From: Bacillus sp. (in: firmicutes)
GTDB taxonomy: Bacteria > Bacillota > Bacilli > Bacillales > Bacillaceae
Assembly: GCA_031180405.1 (NCBI GenBank)
Contig: JAPSLU010000012.1
Coordinates: 1-50,570, forward strand
Direction: 5' to 3'
Length of the DNA: 50,570 bases
Made by a program: the position numbers and the translations under genes. Below the pieces are notes generated by a model. The model saw only the letters and a list, made by a program, of their open reading frames with translations, was not told where the DNA came from and made no database searches. Positions 10,575-23,795 of the stretch are shown here, piece by piece. The first letter of the stretch is position 1. The number at the start of each line of letters is the position of its first letter.

Positions 10575-11140
10575 TGAAAAAGTTAGCTGTTTTTGCATCG
10601 GGAAATGGCAGTAATTTTCAAGCTATTTTAGACGAGGTGAAAAGTGGTGCCTTAGAGGCAGAAATTAGCGTAGTTATTTGTGATAAGCCAAAAGCAGGTG
10701 TTATCGCACGAGCTGAAGCAGCGGGAATCCCAGTTTACTGTTTTGTACCGAAGGAATATGAAACAAAGGCTCAGTTTGAAAAAGAGGTATTAACTGTGTT
10801 ACAACAAAATCAAATTGACTATGTTATTCTCGCAGGGTATATGAGGTTAATTGGTGAAACATTATTATCTGCTTACGAATCTAAAATCATCAACATTCAT
10901 CCATCTTTGTTGCCAGCTTTTCCAGGTAAAGATGCAATTGGCCAAGCATATGAAGCAGGGGTAAAAGTAACTGGAGTTACCGTTCATTATGTGGATGCAG
11001 GCATGGATACAGGTCCAATTATTGCTCAGAAGGCAGTAGAGATATCGAATGATGATACTGCTGATTCCATTGCTGCAAAGATCCATGAAATTGAACATAT
11101 TTTATACCCAAAGGTCATTCAAGAGCTAGTCACAAAATAA
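10574..11140 (+). CDS. purN: GAR transformylase (PurN)
   Basis: PurN transfers a formyl group from 10-formyltetrahydrofolate to GAR. The 188 residues show the phosphate-binding start VFASGNGSNFQAI, the catalytic Asn-His pair in INIHPSLLPAFPG near residue 105, and the folate/catalytic Asp segment VDAGMDTGPIIAQ near residue 137. This is the folate-dependent enzyme, not the formate-dependent PurT. GGAGGAG within the end of purM serves as ribosome binding site. purH follows after 19 bases. Confidence 0.97.
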   Translation: MKKLAVFASGNGSNFQAILDEVKSGALEAEISVVICDKPKAGVIARAEAAGIPVYCFVPKEYETKAQFEKEVLTVLQQNQIDYVILAGYMRLIGETLLSAYESKIINIHPSLLPAFPGKDAIGQAYEAGVKVTGVTVHYVDAGMDTGPIIAQKAVEISNDDTADSIAAKIHEIEHILYPKVIQELVTK

Positions 11141-11159
11141 AGCATAGAGGTGAGGAATC

Positions 11160-12698
11160 ATGTCAGTAAAACGTGCACTTGTTAGTGTGTCAGATAAAGA
11201 GAATCTTGTTCCTTTTGTAAAAGAATTAATTGAATTAGGTGTTGAAGTTATTTCAACTGGTGGAACAAAATCATTACTTGAAGAAAACGGATTAAAGGTT
11301 ATTGGTATTTCTGAGGTTACAGGTTTTCCTGAGATCATGGACGGACGTGTAAAGACACTCCATCCAAATATCCATGGCGGGTTATTAGCTGTACGTAACA
11401 ATCCTAGTCATATGAATCAGTTAAAGGAAAATAATATTGACACAATCGATATGGTTGTTGTGAACCTTTATCCATTTAAACAAACCATTGCCAAACCAGA
11501 TGTTCAGTTCCAAGATGCAATTGAAAACATTGATATTGGTGGTCCATCTATGCTTCGTTCGGCTGCAAAAAACCATGAAGATGTAACAGTTCTTGTAGAT
11601 CCACAAGATTATGATTCTGTTTTAGAAGAATTAAAAGCATCTGGAGAGGTATCCTTAGCACAAAAGCAACGTCTTGCGGCAAAAGTATTTAGACATACAG
11701 CTGCATATGATGCCTTGATTGCAGAATTCTTAACAAAAACAATTGGTGAGGAAGATCCGGAAACTGTCACATATACGTTCGAGAAAAAGCAATCTCTACG
11801 ATATGGTGAAAATCCTCATCAAAGTGCAACATTTTATCAGAAACCATTTGTACCTGTAGCATCAATTGCAAATGCCAAACAACTTCATGGGAAAGAATTA
11901 TCTTTCAATAACATTAAAGATGCTGATGCTGCATTGCAAATTGTACGTGAATTTTCAGAGCCAGCTGCTGTTGCTGTTAAGCATATGAATCCATGTGGAG
12001 TTGGTGTTGGAACTTCAACTTTTGAAGCTTTTACTCGTTGTTATGAAGCCGATCCAACTTCAATTTTTGGTGGTATTGTTGCTTTAAATGAAGAAGTTGA
12101 CGTGGAAACTGCTAAGAAATTACATGAAATTTTCTTGGAAATTGTTATTGCTCCATCTTTTAGCCAGGAAGCATTAGATGTATTAACGGGCAAGAAGAAC
12201 CTCCGACTATTAACAATTGATGTTAAGGAAGCTTCTAAGCCGGAAAAAGTACTTCAATCTGTTCACGGTGGTTTATTAGTACAAGATGAAGATACACTTT
12301 CATTAGATGATGTTGAAGTAACAATCCCTACGAAGCGTGAGCCTTCTGAAGAAGAATGGAAGGATCTTAAATTAGCGTGGAAAGTAGTAAAACATGTAAA
12401 ATCAAATGCAATTGTGTTAGCGAAGAATGAAATGACAGTTGGTGTTGGTGCAGGGCAAATGAATCGTGTTGGTGCAGCGAAAATTGCTATTGAGCAAGCT
12501 GGTGAAAAAGCACAAGGCAGCGCACTTGGATCAGATGCTTTCTTCCCAATGTCTGATACGGTAGAGGCTGCTGCAAAAGCAGGTGTAACAGCTATCATCC
12601 AGCCAGGTGGATCAATCCGTGATGAAGACTCGATTCGTATGGCAGATGAATATGGAATCACGATGGTATTCACAGGAGTCCGTCACTTTAAACATTAA
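11160..12698 (+). CDS. purH: Bifunctional AICAR transformylase/IMP cyclohydrolase (PurH)
   Basis: PurH carries out the last two steps to IMP. The N-terminal half (about 1-190) is the cyclohydrolase with a methylglyoxal-synthase-like fold: [42 protein letters not shown]. The C-terminal half is the transformylase with the Lys-His pair in [17 protein letters not shown] near residue 275 and [11 protein letters not shown] near residue 430. Length 512 residues is normal. The ribosome binding site is AGAGGTGAGG. A hairpin and a transposable element separate it from purD. Confidence 0.97.
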   Translation: MSVKRALVSVSDKENLVPFVKELIELGVEVISTGGTKSLLEENGLKVIGISEVTGFPEIMDGRVKTLHPNIHGGLLAVRNNPSHMNQLKENNIDTIDMVVVNLYPFKQTIAKPDVQFQDAIENIDIGGPSMLRSAAKNHEDVTVLVDPQDYDSVLEELKASGEVSLAQKQRLAAKVFRHTAAYDALIAEFLTKTIGEEDPETVTYTFEKKQSLRYGENPHQSATFYQKPFVPVASIANAKQLHGKELSFNNIKDADAALQIVREFSEPAAVAVKHMNPCGVGVGTSTFEAFTRCYEADPTSIFGGIVALNEEVDVETAKKLHEIFLEIVIAPSFSQEALDVLTGKKNLRLLTIDVKEASKPEKVLQSVHGGLLVQDEDTLSLDDVEVTIPTKREPSEEEWKDLKLAWKVVKHVKSNAIVLAKNEMTVGVGAGQMNRVGAAKIAIEQAGEKAQGSALGSDAFFPMSDTVEAAAKAGVTAIIQPGGSIRDEDSIRMADEYGITMVFTGVRHFKH

Positions 12699-12705
12699 TA
12701 AACAT

Positions 12706-12727
12706 TGAGCCAGTAACTTCTGGCTCA
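12706..12727 (+). terminator. Hairpin after purH (weak terminator)
   Basis: An 8-bp perfect stem TGAGCCAG/CTGGCTCA with loop TAACTT is followed by TAGGTTTTAAA rather than a clean T run. It lies just before the inserted element. Since purD has no strong promoter of its own that I can see, readthrough is probably needed. Confidence 0.4.
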
Positions 12728-12742
12728 TAGGTTTTAAATAAA

Positions 12743-12886
12743 GGCTGTTTTCTTATACTTTGTTGCTATAAGTAACTTGGATGAAACAGCACTATATAAG
12801 GTCTAGTGGCATCTTTTCTCTTAGAATTAGGATAGAAACACTGTTTTAAACAAGGTCAATTAGCAACAATCTATCAGAAAAGAGCC
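12743..12886. mobile_element. MITE copy 1, 144 bp, inserted between purH and purD
   Basis: The ends GGCTGTTTTC and GAAAAGAGCC form a terminal inverted repeat with one mismatch. A wider imperfect repeat extends about 30 bp inward, sharing TTGTTGCTA. Perfect 8-bp direct repeats TAAATAAA flank it at 12735-12742 and 12887-12894. It has no coding capacity. A second copy lies at 39255-39416. GGCTCTTT-like ends with 8-bp duplications recall the ISL3 family, so an ISL3-type transposase acting in trans is a reasonable inference, not shown here. The flanking duplication is adenine/thymine only, so the target may have been an AT-rich gap. Confidence 0.82.
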
Positions 12887-12889
12887 TAA

Positions 12890-14261
<1,372 letters not shown>

Positions 14262-14278
14262 TGGAAACACCTCCAGAA

Positions 14279-14311
14279 GGGACTGGCAAAAGCCAGTCCC
14301 ATATTTTGTTT
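14279..14311 (+). terminator. Terminator of the pur operon
   Basis: A 9-bp GC-rich stem GGGACTGGC/GCCAGTCCC with loop AAAA is followed by ATATTTTGTTTT. It is the first credible terminator after purD. It also overlaps the leader of the minus-strand EYxxD gene. Confidence 0.8.
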
Positions 14312-14315
14312 TGGT

Positions 14316-14372
14316 GTCTAGCTTTAGCGGTCTTACGTTTACAAAAGTAAGACTTAGCGCCAAGGTCATAAG
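14316..14372. repeat. Hairpin-forming Bacillaceae-type repeat
   Basis: The segment contains GTGTCTAGCTTTAGCGG, a stem GTCTTAC (14330-14336) paired with GTAAGAC (14347-14353), and TTAGCGCCAAGGTCATAAG. The TGTCTAGCT...AGCGCC...GGTCATAAG pattern resembles a widespread non-coding repeat of Bacillus genomes. It is assigned from memory of the pattern and is not verified. A related piece occurs at 27536-27590. Confidence 0.45.
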
Positions 14373-14407
14373 TTATAAGGAAATTAGTGATCAAGCGCTT
14401 TTCCTAA

Positions 14408-14683
14408 TTAAGAAGGATTATACGTTACCTCTTCCACATCTTCATCAAAATAATCTTCATCATCATCTTCAAAGAAATAGCTATTTCTATTTTCAAATAA
14501 ATAGGTGATTGGGCAAAAGCGAAGAATCCCTTCTCCCACCTTCATAGCTCCAAGGATTATGACAATAAGATAGGAGTCTCTCCAAGGTTTTTTACAATAT
14601 TTAGATGTAGACCATGCTAAGATTGAAAGTCCACATGTAATTCTAATTAGAGCATTAACGATCCCGATATTTGGTCTAACCAT
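14408..14683 (-). CDS. DUF2892/YgaP-type membrane protein
   Basis: This 91-residue protein begins MVRPNIGIVNALIRITCGL, the typical opening of the YgaP-like transmembrane (DUF2892) family. It has two membrane helices, about residues 8-26 and 38-56, joined by the conserved KPWRDSYL. The acidic tail is unusual, with EDDDEDYFDEDVEEV near residues 69-83. I prefer ATG 14683 because GGGGAGG lies just upstream; an in-frame ATG at 14698 would swallow that site. The gene is divergent from yerA. Function unknown. Confidence 0.8.
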   Translation of the reverse strand: MVRPNIGIVNALIRITCGLSILAWSTSKYCKKPWRDSYLIVIILGAMKVGEGILRFCPITYLFENRNSYFFEDDDEDYFDEDVEEVTYNPS

Positions 14684-14803
14684 AATATACCTCCCCAAAT
14701 TGGAATAAAATTGAAATAAAACTGAAATAAAACTTTAATGCGTTAATAAATTCCATATGTTAACATAGTATCTAAGTAGTAACTAAAAAATGGAGGGTCT
14801 TTT

Positions 14804-16546
14804 ATGCCCGAACAAAAATTTCAATGGAAAAACAGTCAGATACGCAAACAAATAGATGTATTAACGAACCATTTACCACCAACAATTGTCCTTAAAGATG
14901 CAACATACTTGAATTCGTACTTAAGGAAATGGATGAAAGCGAATATCTGGATCTATGAAGATCGAATCGTTTATGTGGGGGACGGTTTACCTGAATATAC
15001 TTCTCAAACGGAAGAAATTGATTGCGCTTACAATGTTGTTGTGCCAGGTTATATCGAGCCACATGCTCATCCATTTCAATTATATAATCCCCAGACGTTA
15101 GCAAAGTATGTGTCACAAACAGGGACAACGACATTAATAAGTGATAACCTATTTCTCTTATTACAGTCCAATAAAAAGAAAGCGCTTACCTTCTTGGATG
15201 AAATGGAAAAGCTACCATATCATTTTTATTGGTGGGCGAGGTTTGATTTACAAACAGAGGTACATTCAGAAGAAAAGGTTTTTTCACATGATTTTATGAG
15301 AAAGTGGTTAGAGCATAAAACCGTTCTTCAAGGTGGAGAGTTAACAGGATGGCCTAAGCTTTCTGATGGAGATGACTGGATTTTATATTGGTTACAGGAA
15401 ACAAAAAGAAGAGGAAAACGTTTAGAAGGACATTTTCCTGGTGCTTCTGAAAAAACTTTGATAAAAATGAAATTATTTGGAGTTGATAGTGATCATGAGT
15501 CGATGACCGGGAAAGATGTCATCAATCGGTTAAAAATGGGCTATACTGCTGCATTGAGACAATCATCTATTCGACCGGACTTAGAAAAGCTAATAAAGGA
15601 AGTGCAGAAAGAGGGTCTTAGTACGTACGATCATTTGTATTTTACAACTGATGGATCTACACCGACTTTTTATGAAAAAGGGATGATAAACAGGTGTATA
15701 GACATTGCTTTAGAGAGTAATGTTCCGGCAATAGATGCCTATCAAATGGCTTCATTTAATATAGCAAGATATTATCAGTTAGAAGATCGAATAGGAGCAA
15801 TTGCTCCAGGGCGTATGGCAACATTAAACATTCTCGATAATATGGATAACCCTAACCCACTTTCCGTTATGTCAAAAGGAAAATGGCTGGTGAAAGACGG
15901 TGGGGCACACGATATACATGATGAGGTTAATTGGAATCAATATGGTTTAGAACCTGCAGATATCAAATGGAATTTATTGATTGACGATCTCCAATTCTCA
16001 ATGCCATTAGGGATGAAAATGCGTAATGCTGTTATCATGGAACCTTACTCTGTTACAATTGATAGCTCTGCAGATGAATTATCTGAAAATCATGATGAAA
16101 GCTTTCTAGCATTAATTGATCGAAGTGGAGAATGGCGTATTAATACAGTGATAAAAGGATTCTCAAAAAACGTGCAAGGGTTTGCTAGTTCTTACTCTAC
16201 AACAGGAGATATTATTGTTATCGGAAAAAACAAAAACGAGATGTTAGCAGCTTTTGCGAGAATGAAGGAAATTGGTGGAGGTATTGTTCTGACTGAAAAT
16301 AACCGCATTATGTTTGAAATGCCGTTACAATTAAATGGTGGTGCCTCAAAAGAGGGGCTTGAAAAAGTCATAGCAAAACAAAAAGAGTTAAATGTCTTAT
16401 TGAAAGAGCGGGGATACCCATTTGAAGACCCAATTTATTCATTATTGTTTTTATCATCCACACATTTACCTTATATAAGAATTACACCAAGAGGCATTTT
16501 TGATGTGATGAAAAAAACGGTACTCTTTCCATCTATAATGCGTTAA
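14804..16546 (+). CDS. yerA: Adenine deaminase-like amidohydrolase (YerA)
   Basis: This 580-residue protein has adenine deaminase domain architecture. An amidohydrolase domain carries the metal-binding PGYIEPHAHPF (His87, His89), GGELTGWPKL, GHFPGAS and YFTTDGSTP. A C-terminal adenine-deaminase domain follows from about residue 400 (GFSKNVQGFASS and GGGIVLTENN). The B. subtilis homologue YerA lies at the same place after purD. Hydrolysis of adenine to hypoxanthine would feed purine salvage, but activity of this divergent branch is inferred. The ribosome binding site is GGAGGG. Probably one transcript with yerB and yerC. Confidence 0.85.
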   Translation: MPEQKFQWKNSQIRKQIDVLTNHLPPTIVLKDATYLNSYLRKWMKANIWIYEDRIVYVGDGLPEYTSQTEEIDCAYNVVVPGYIEPHAHPFQLYNPQTLAKYVSQTGTTTLISDNLFLLLQSNKKKALTFLDEMEKLPYHFYWWARFDLQTEVHSEEKVFSHDFMRKWLEHKTVLQGGELTGWPKLSDGDDWILYWLQETKRRGKRLEGHFPGASEKTLIKMKLFGVDSDHESMTGKDVINRLKMGYTAALRQSSIRPDLEKLIKEVQKEGLSTYDHLYFTTDGSTPTFYEKGMINRCIDIALESNVPAIDAYQMASFNIARYYQLEDRIGAIAPGRMATLNILDNMDNPNPLSVMSKGKWLVKDGGAHDIHDEVNWNQYGLEPADIKWNLLIDDLQFSMPLGMKMRNAVIMEPYSVTIDSSADELSENHDESFLALIDRSGEWRINTVIKGFSKNVQGFASSYSTTGDIIVIGKNKNEMLAAFARMKEIGGGIVLTENNRIMFEMPLQLNGGASKEGLEKVIAKQKELNVLLKERGYPFEDPIYSLLFLSSTHLPYIRITPRGIFDVMKKTVLFPSIMR

Positions 16547-16583
16547 AATATAAAAGTGGAAAAAGAGATAAGGTTGTGTTAGC

Positions 16584-17624
16584 TTGAGGAATGTAAAATT
16601 TACAGTTGTCATTTTATCATTTTTTGTTATCTTGAGTGCCTGCAATAATAAAGAAGCACAAGTGCAGAGTACATCGAATAATAATGAAGTTTCAGTAGAA
16701 GAGACAGAAGTCGAAGTTGCTGAAGAAAGCGTTGTCTATCCATTGACAGGGTTAGAAGCAGATAAAAATAAGTTAGCACAACGCCCAGTAAGTGTAATGA
16801 TTAATAATCATCCAGCTGCAAGACCGCAATCAGGTTTAACAAAGGCAGACATCGTATATGAAGTCCTGGCTGAAGGGAATATCACTAGACTTTTAGCAAT
16901 ATTTCAAAGTGACATACCAGATATAATTGGACCTGTAAGAAGTGCCAGGCCGTATTATATAGACTTGAGTAAAGGGTATGATGCACTTTATATTGCACAC
17001 GGTTATAGTCCTGATGCGCAAGTAAAGCTATTAAATGGTGAAGTCGATTCTTTAAATGGTATGGAGTATGACGGTACTCTTTTCTGGAGAGCGGACCATC
17101 GTAAAGCACCGCACAATTCCTATATATCAAAAGAAAATATCCTAGAAGGTGCAGAGTCTAATCAATATGGTGTAACTGCTGATGTAAAGCCATTTGAATT
17201 TTTTTCAGAAGAAGAAATTCAGAATCTAGAGGGAGAACAAGCAAACAAGTTTGTAATTAAATATGACAACTCTCAAACTTGGCAGGCAACATACGAGTAT
17301 AATCAAACCGAGAAGACTTATAGTAGATATAGCAATAATGAACAAACAGCTGATTTTGAAAGTGGAGATCCAGTGAAACTAACGAATATTTTTGTGGTAG
17401 AAATGGACCATGGCATTATCGATGACTACGGAAGGCGTGGAATTGATTTAACGTCTGGAGGAAAAGCTCTATTACTTCAAAATGGTTTGATGCAAGAGGT
17501 AGAATGGGTAAATGAAGATGGTAGAATTTTAGCGGTTAAAGACGGGAAGACATTAAAGTTAGTCCCGGGAAGAACCTGGATTAATATTGTACCGAACTTA
17601 GATACGTTTATAATACAATCGTAA
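16584..17624 (+). CDS. yerB: DUF3048 lipoprotein (YerB)
   Basis: A lipoprotein signal ends in LSAC with the lipidated Cys20, so the 346-residue protein is anchored outside the membrane. After an acidic, low-complexity linker (about 23-50) comes the DUF3048 pair of domains: PLTGLEA, RPVSVMINNHPAARPQSGL and GPVRSARPYY in the first, and HGIIDDYGRRGIDLTSGGKALLLQNG in the second. The start is TTG at 16584 with a weak AAGG upstream. It lies between yerA and yerC as in B. subtilis. Molecular function is not established. Confidence 0.87.
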   Translation: MRNVKFTVVILSFFVILSACNNKEAQVQSTSNNNEVSVEETEVEVAEESVVYPLTGLEADKNKLAQRPVSVMINNHPAARPQSGLTKADIVYEVLAEGNITRLLAIFQSDIPDIIGPVRSARPYYIDLSKGYDALYIAHGYSPDAQVKLLNGEVDSLNGMEYDGTLFWRADHRKAPHNSYISKENILEGAESNQYGVTADVKPFEFFSEEEIQNLEGEQANKFVIKYDNSQTWQATYEYNQTEKTYSRYSNNEQTADFESGDPVKLTNIFVVEMDHGIIDDYGRRGIDLTSGGKALLLQNGLMQEVEWVNEDGRILAVKDGKTLKLVPGRTWINIVPNLDTFIIQS

Positions 17625-17643
17625 TATCAAAAGGAGAATGGTT

Positions 17644-17961
17644 ATGCAAATAGAAAAGCTTCGCGGAAAAGAGCTTGATCAACTTTTTCAATCTATTTTG
17701 TCATTAAAAGATCTAGAGGAATGTTATCGTTTTTTTGATGATCTGTGCACAGTAAATGAAATTCAATCTTTAGCACAAAGACTTGAGGTAGCTAGAATGC
17801 TACGTGAAGGATATACGTATCATAAAATTGAAACAGAAACAGGAGCAAGTACAGCAACAATCTCACGTGTGAAGCGTTGCTTAAATTATGGAAATGATGC
17901 TTATTCAATGGCATTAGAGCGAGTTCATGGTGAAAAGGCATCGGAAGAGGAAACGAAATAA
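17644..17961 (+). CDS. yerC: TrpR-like DNA-binding protein (YerC)
   Basis: This 105-residue cytosolic protein belongs to the YerC/YecD family with a TrpR-type helix-turn-helix. The core YHKIETETGASTATISRVKR (about residues 58-77) is the DNA-binding part, and ECYRFFDDLCTVNEIQSLAQ the dimer helix. AAGGAG ends 7 bases before ATG 17644; the ATG at 17638 would be too close to it. It is last in the yerABC group and is followed by a strong terminator. Target genes are not known from the sequence. Confidence 0.88.
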   Translation: MQIEKLRGKELDQLFQSILSLKDLEECYRFFDDLCTVNEIQSLAQRLEVARMLREGYTYHKIETETGASTATISRVKRCLNYGNDAYSMALERVHGEKASEEETK

Positions 17962-17964
17962 ATG

Positions 17965-17993
17965 AAAAAACACCGCTATATGCGGTGTTTTTT
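17965..17993 (+). terminator. Terminator of the yerABC group
   Basis: A 12-bp perfect stem AAAAAACACCGC/GCGGTGTTTTTT with loop TATAT and a T run inside its 3' arm. The A run on the 5' side makes it usable from both strands. Confidence 0.9.
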
Positions 17994-18102
17994 ATTTGCC
18001 ATTTATAAAAAATCATGCTTTTAAAATAAACTGTTCAGATAACTTGGAGAAAAAATAAAATTAGCATTGAAAGTTGTGTATTGAATTGCAAAGTTTTAAT
18101 AC

Positions 18103-18180
18103 TCAATTTTTATTTATGTATATAGGTTCGCCACGCAGTAGCATACCGATTAACAGGATGACAACAACAATTGTAACCTC
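18103..18180 (-). other. Possible remnant or AUU-started membrane peptide
   Basis: On the minus strand a perfect AGGAGG (18177-18182) is followed five bases later by an open frame that reads IVVVILLIGMLLRGEPIYIN and two more residues before TGA. The hydrophobic helix with charged tail looks like a tiny membrane protein, but the codon at the expected start is ATT, not ATG, GTG or TTG. It may be a gene that lost its start, or one using AUU. Confidence 0.3.
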
Positions 18181-18229
18181 CTAATTTTGGAACTATTAAG
18201 GTTGTCAATTAAGTGTTAAAATAATAGGC

Positions 18230-18600
18230 TGTTTTTGAAGTTTTGTAATAATTAATGGACCGTTCCTTTCCGCTCCAAAACACTCCGCGTTTTCAATGTT
18301 GTTAAAAGTAACAATCATAGAAAAACAGGCAAAGTAAACAAGAAGATTAACTGAACTACTTACTTTAAATTTGGTTTAAACTATAAAATTGTTGTTTATT
18401 AATAATTTCTTTGAACGAAAACTAACTAGGTTGAGAAGGTGCGAGACTCCTGTGGGAGTAGTGGGATAGGTGAGACCCCACAAACGCTTGCGTCGAGGAG
18501 GCTCACCGCTCACCCCACGGAAAGCGAGTATCCTGGTGCTCCAATCAACATCAAAACACTTATTCCAAAGCAACAATGTTTGCTAGAGCAGAACTAAAAC
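18230..18600. repeat. Bacillaceae interspersed repeat region before pcrB
   Basis: Bases 18437-18557 hold a well-known Bacillus repeat pattern: GCGAGACTCCTGTGGGAGTA, then TGAGACCCCACA, GTCGAGGAGGCTCACCG, CCCACGGAAAGCGAGTA and CCAATCAACA. The GGTGAG and CTCACC arms can pair into a long hairpin. An opposite-facing end fragment (CTTTCCGCTCCAAAACACTC) occurs at 18268-18292. The minus-strand open frame across it is a repeat artefact. The rest of 17994-18690 shows no gene beyond the possible peptide at 18103-18180. Confidence 0.65.
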
Positions 18601-18690
18601 TTCAAACATCTTCCTTCTCTTTAAAGTTTTTTGCATTCAGGTAATTTGCTATAATAGGAAAATGGATGTTTATGATTGGAGGAATCCAGT

Positions 18691-19383
18691 ATGTACGATA
18701 TTACCGAGTGGAAGCATGTATTTAAGCTCGATCCAGATAAAGAGATTAGTGATGATGATTTAGAGAAGATATGTGAATCAGGTACGGATGGCATTTTAGT
18801 CGGTGGAAGTGATAATATCACAGAGGATAATGTTCTAAATTTAATGTCTAGGATTAGACGCTATCTTATCCCTTGTGTTTTAGAGGTTTCAACAGCAGAA
18901 TCCATTATTCCTGGATTTGATTTGTACTTCATTCCTACTGTTTTGAATAGCAATACGACTAAGTGGATGATGGATCTTCACCATCAAGCAGTAAAGGAAT
19001 ATGGGGAGATCATGAATTGGGAGGAAATCCTTGTTGAGGGTTACTGTATATTGAACCCAGATTGCAAGGCAGCACATTTATCTGAAGCGAAGACTGATTT
19101 ATCAATTGAAGATGTGAAGGCATATGCTCGAGTAGCAGAAAATATGTACCATCTTCCAATTTTTTATCTAGAATATAGCGGTAAGTTAGGTGACATTTCC
19201 GTGGTAGAGCAAACAAAAAAGGTGTTAAATAAAACGAAGCTTTTTTATGGGGGCGGAATTACAACATCAGAGGAAGCAAAGAAATTTGCTCAATTTGCGG
19301 ATGTAGTTGTGGTAGGAAATGTTATTTATGAGAACTTACCAGCTGCATTAAAAACAGTAGATGCTGTAAAAGGATCAATATAA
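18691..19383 (+). CDS. pcrB: Heptaprenylglyceryl phosphate synthase (PcrB)
   Basis: PcrB transfers a heptaprenyl group to sn-glycerol-1-phosphate, giving an archaeal-type ether lipid precursor, and folds as a TIM barrel. The 230 residues match the family throughout: [17 protein letters not shown] at the N-terminus, [14 protein letters not shown] near residue 35, [32 protein letters not shown] and LFYGGGITT phosphate-binding segments. ATG 18691 is set by GGAGG eight bases upstream; an in-frame TTG at 18676 is less likely. It precedes pcrA, as in B. subtilis. Confidence 0.95.
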   Translation: MYDITEWKHVFKLDPDKEISDDDLEKICESGTDGILVGGSDNITEDNVLNLMSRIRRYLIPCVLEVSTAESIIPGFDLYFIPTVLNSNTTKWMMDLHHQAVKEYGEIMNWEEILVEGYCILNPDCKAAHLSEAKTDLSIEDVKAYARVAENMYHLPIFYLEYSGKLGDISVVEQTKKVLNKTKLFYGGGITTSEEAKKFAQFADVVVVGNVIYENLPAALKTVDAVKGSI

Positions 19384-19480
19384 AGTAAATTCTGTTTAAA
19401 AAATTTCAGTTCATTGTGATTGAAGGTTTATTGTGATGACGTTAAAATAGAACGTATGTTTGATGAAAAGGATGGTGAGG

Positions 19481-21706
19481 ATGTTGCAATTTTTATCAAA
19501 TCAGTTACTTTCAGGTTTGAATGATATGCAACAAAATGCGGTGAAAACAACAGACGGCCCCTTATTAATTATGGCCGGTGCCGGTAGTGGGAAAACAAGA
19601 GTGTTAACCCATCGCATTGCGTATTTAATGACGGAAAAACAAGTTGCGCCTTGGAGTATTCTTGCAATTACGTTTACAAATAAAGCAGCAAGAGAAATGA
19701 GAGAGAGAATCCAGGGGATTTTAGGTGCAGGTGGAGATGATATATGGATTTCTACCTTTCATTCGATGTGCGTAAGAATTTTACGACGAGATAGTGACAG
19801 AATGGGAATTAACCGTAACTTTTCAATTCTTGATACGACAGATCAATTGTCGGTTATTAAATCAGTGCTAAAGGAAAAAAATCTTGATCCTAAGAAATAT
19901 GATCCAAGAAGCATATTAGGATCTATTAGTAGTGCCAAAAATGAATTAATTACACCAGAAGAATTTGATAACCAAGCTGGTAGCCATTACGAGCAAATTG
20001 TTAGTGATATTTACAAGGATTATCAAAAGAAGCTCCGTAAAAACCAGTCTCTTGACTTCGATGATCTTATAATGACAACCATTCAATTATTTCAACGTAT
20101 TCCTGAAGTACTAGAGTCATATCAGCGAAAGTTCCAATACATTCATGTTGATGAGTATCAAGATACAAACAGAGCTCAATATATGCTAGTGAAGCTTTTA
20201 GCGGCAAGATTTCAAAATTTATGTGTTGTAGGGGACTCTGATCAATCGATCTACCGTTGGCGTGGAGCGGATATTGCGAACATTTTATCTTTTGAAAAGG
20301 ATTATCCTAAAGCTAAAGTAATATTATTAGAACAAAACTACCGTTCTACAAAGCTTATTCTAGAAGCAGCGAACGAGGTCATTAAACGAAATTCTAATCG
20401 AAAACCAAAAAAGCTATGGACGGAAAATCAGCAAGGTTCAAAAATTACGTACTATCGTGCTGATAGTGAGGCGGCAGAAGGACAATTCGTGGCCGGAAAG
20501 ATAAAGCAGTTGGTTGATTCGGGTCAACGAAAGCTTTCAGACATTGCGATTCTTTACCGTACAAATGCTCAATCACGTATCATTGAGGAAGTTTTATTAA
20601 AGTCTAACTTGAATTATACGATTGTTGGAGGCATTAAATTCTACGATCGTAAAGAGATTAAAGATCTACTTGCGTATTTACGATTGATTGCTAATCCGGA
20701 CGACGACATAAGTTTGGCGCGTGTTATTAATGTTCCAAAGCGTGGTGTTGGATCAACATCAGTTGATAAGATTGCGAATTATGCGATTGACCATGATATG
20801 TCCTTATTCCGAGCACTTGATGAAATAGAACATATAGGAGTAAGTGCTAGAGTTGTCAATGCACTTGTTGAGTTCCGTGAATTAATCCGTAACTTAGGGA
20901 ATATGCAGGACTATCTTTCGGTGACCGAACTTGCAGAAGAGATTATTGAAAAGTCAGGTTATAGAGAAATGCTTAAACAGGAAAAAACGCTTGAAGCACA
21001 GAGTCGTTTAGAGAATATCGATGAGTTTCTATCTGTAACGCAAACGTTTGAAAAACAAAATGAAGATAAAAGCCTTGTTGCCTTTCTTACCGATTTGGCT
21101 CTTGTTTCTGATATAGATAAGCTTGATGAAGAAGAACAAGAGCAAAGTGATGCCCTTGTTTTAATGACACTTCACTCTGCAAAGGGATTAGAATTTCCAG
21201 TTGTCTTTTTAATTGGACTTGAGGAAGGGGTTTTCCCACATAGCCGTTCCCTAATGGAAGAAGATGAGATGGAGGAAGAACGTCGCTTAGCGTATGTAGG
21301 TATTACTAGGGCTGAACAGGAGCTATTTATGACAAATGCTCAAATGCGTACATTATTTGGTAGAACGAGCATGAATCCAGAGTCCCGTTTCATCTCAGAA
21401 ATTCCAAGTGAGTTAATTGAAAACTTAAATGAACAGGCAAAAAAATCTGCTTCTACTTTTAGTGCAGCACGACGTCAGGAAAAGCGTCCTCCAGTATCAA
21501 GACCATTTGTTACTGCGACATCCACTGGAGGAGATGAACTTCCATGGGCGGTTGGAGATAAGGCAGAGCATAAAAAGTGGGGAATTGGAACGGTTGTAAG
21601 TGTAAAAGGAGCGGGAGAAGGGAAGGAATTAGATATTGCTTTTCCGAGTCCGGTAGGGATTAAACGCCTCCTTGCAAAATTTGCTCCAATTAATCGAGTA
21701 AACTAA
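19481..21706 (+). CDS. pcrA: ATP-dependent DNA helicase PcrA
   Basis: PcrA is the UvrD-like 3'-5' superfamily 1 helicase needed for repair and plasmid replication. Motifs in order: [10 protein letters not shown] (Walker A, near residue 33), [12 protein letters not shown] (Ia), [15 protein letters not shown] (II), [15 protein letters not shown] (III), LLEQNYRS (IV), [13 protein letters not shown] (V) and [15 protein letters not shown] (VI). A C-terminal RNA-polymerase-binding type domain follows ([20 protein letters not shown]). I start at ATG 19481, with AAAAGGA eight bases upstream, giving 741 residues; earlier in-frame ATGs lie before that site. ligA follows after 28 bases. Confidence 0.96.
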   Translation: MLQFLSNQLLSGLNDMQQNAVKTTDGPLLIMAGAGSGKTRVLTHRIAYLMTEKQVAPWSILAITFTNKAAREMRERIQGILGAGGDDIWISTFHSMCVRILRRDSDRMGINRNFSILDTTDQLSVIKSVLKEKNLDPKKYDPRSILGSISSAKNELITPEEFDNQAGSHYEQIVSDIYKDYQKKLRKNQSLDFDDLIMTTIQLFQRIPEVLESYQRKFQYIHVDEYQDTNRAQYMLVKLLAARFQNLCVVGDSDQSIYRWRGADIANILSFEKDYPKAKVILLEQNYRSTKLILEAANEVIKRNSNRKPKKLWTENQQGSKITYYRADSEAAEGQFVAGKIKQLVDSGQRKLSDIAILYRTNAQSRIIEEVLLKSNLNYTIVGGIKFYDRKEIKDLLAYLRLIANPDDDISLARVINVPKRGVGSTSVDKIANYAIDHDMSLFRALDEIEHIGVSARVVNALVEFRELIRNLGNMQDYLSVTELAEEIIEKSGYREMLKQEKTLEAQSRLENIDEFLSVTQTFEKQNEDKSLVAFLTDLALVSDIDKLDEEEQEQSDALVLMTLHSAKGLEFPVVFLIGLEEGVFPHSRSLMEEDEMEEERRLAYVGITRAEQELFMTNAQMRTLFGRTSMNPESRFISEIPSELIENLNEQAKKSASTFSAARRQEKRPPVSRPFVTATSTGGDELPWAVGDKAEHKKWGIGTVVSVKGAGEGKELDIAFPSPVGIKRLLAKFAPINRVN

Positions 21707-21734
21707 GTTACGGTAGAAAGGATTGGACATCTGA

Positions 21735-23741
<2,007 letters not shown>

Positions 23742-23795
23742 ACAGTCGCAACCGATCCTAGAGAAATTGTAAAAAATAAGAGGTGTGGACTTACA

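Noticed and set aside
18230-18300. Possible third, degenerate MITE copy beginning GGCTGTTTTTG
   Set aside because: Only the first nine bases agree well. No matching right end or 8-bp duplication was found, and the following bases fit a different repeat.
18376-18576. Minus-strand open frame of 66 codons with GEPPRRKRLWG wording
   Set aside because: It lies wholly over an interspersed repeat, has no ribosome binding site, and this kind of translation is a usual artefact of that repeat.
18676-18690. TTG start for pcrB 15 bases upstream
   Set aside because: It overlaps the GGAGG that serves the ATG at 18691, and PcrB proteins begin MYD.
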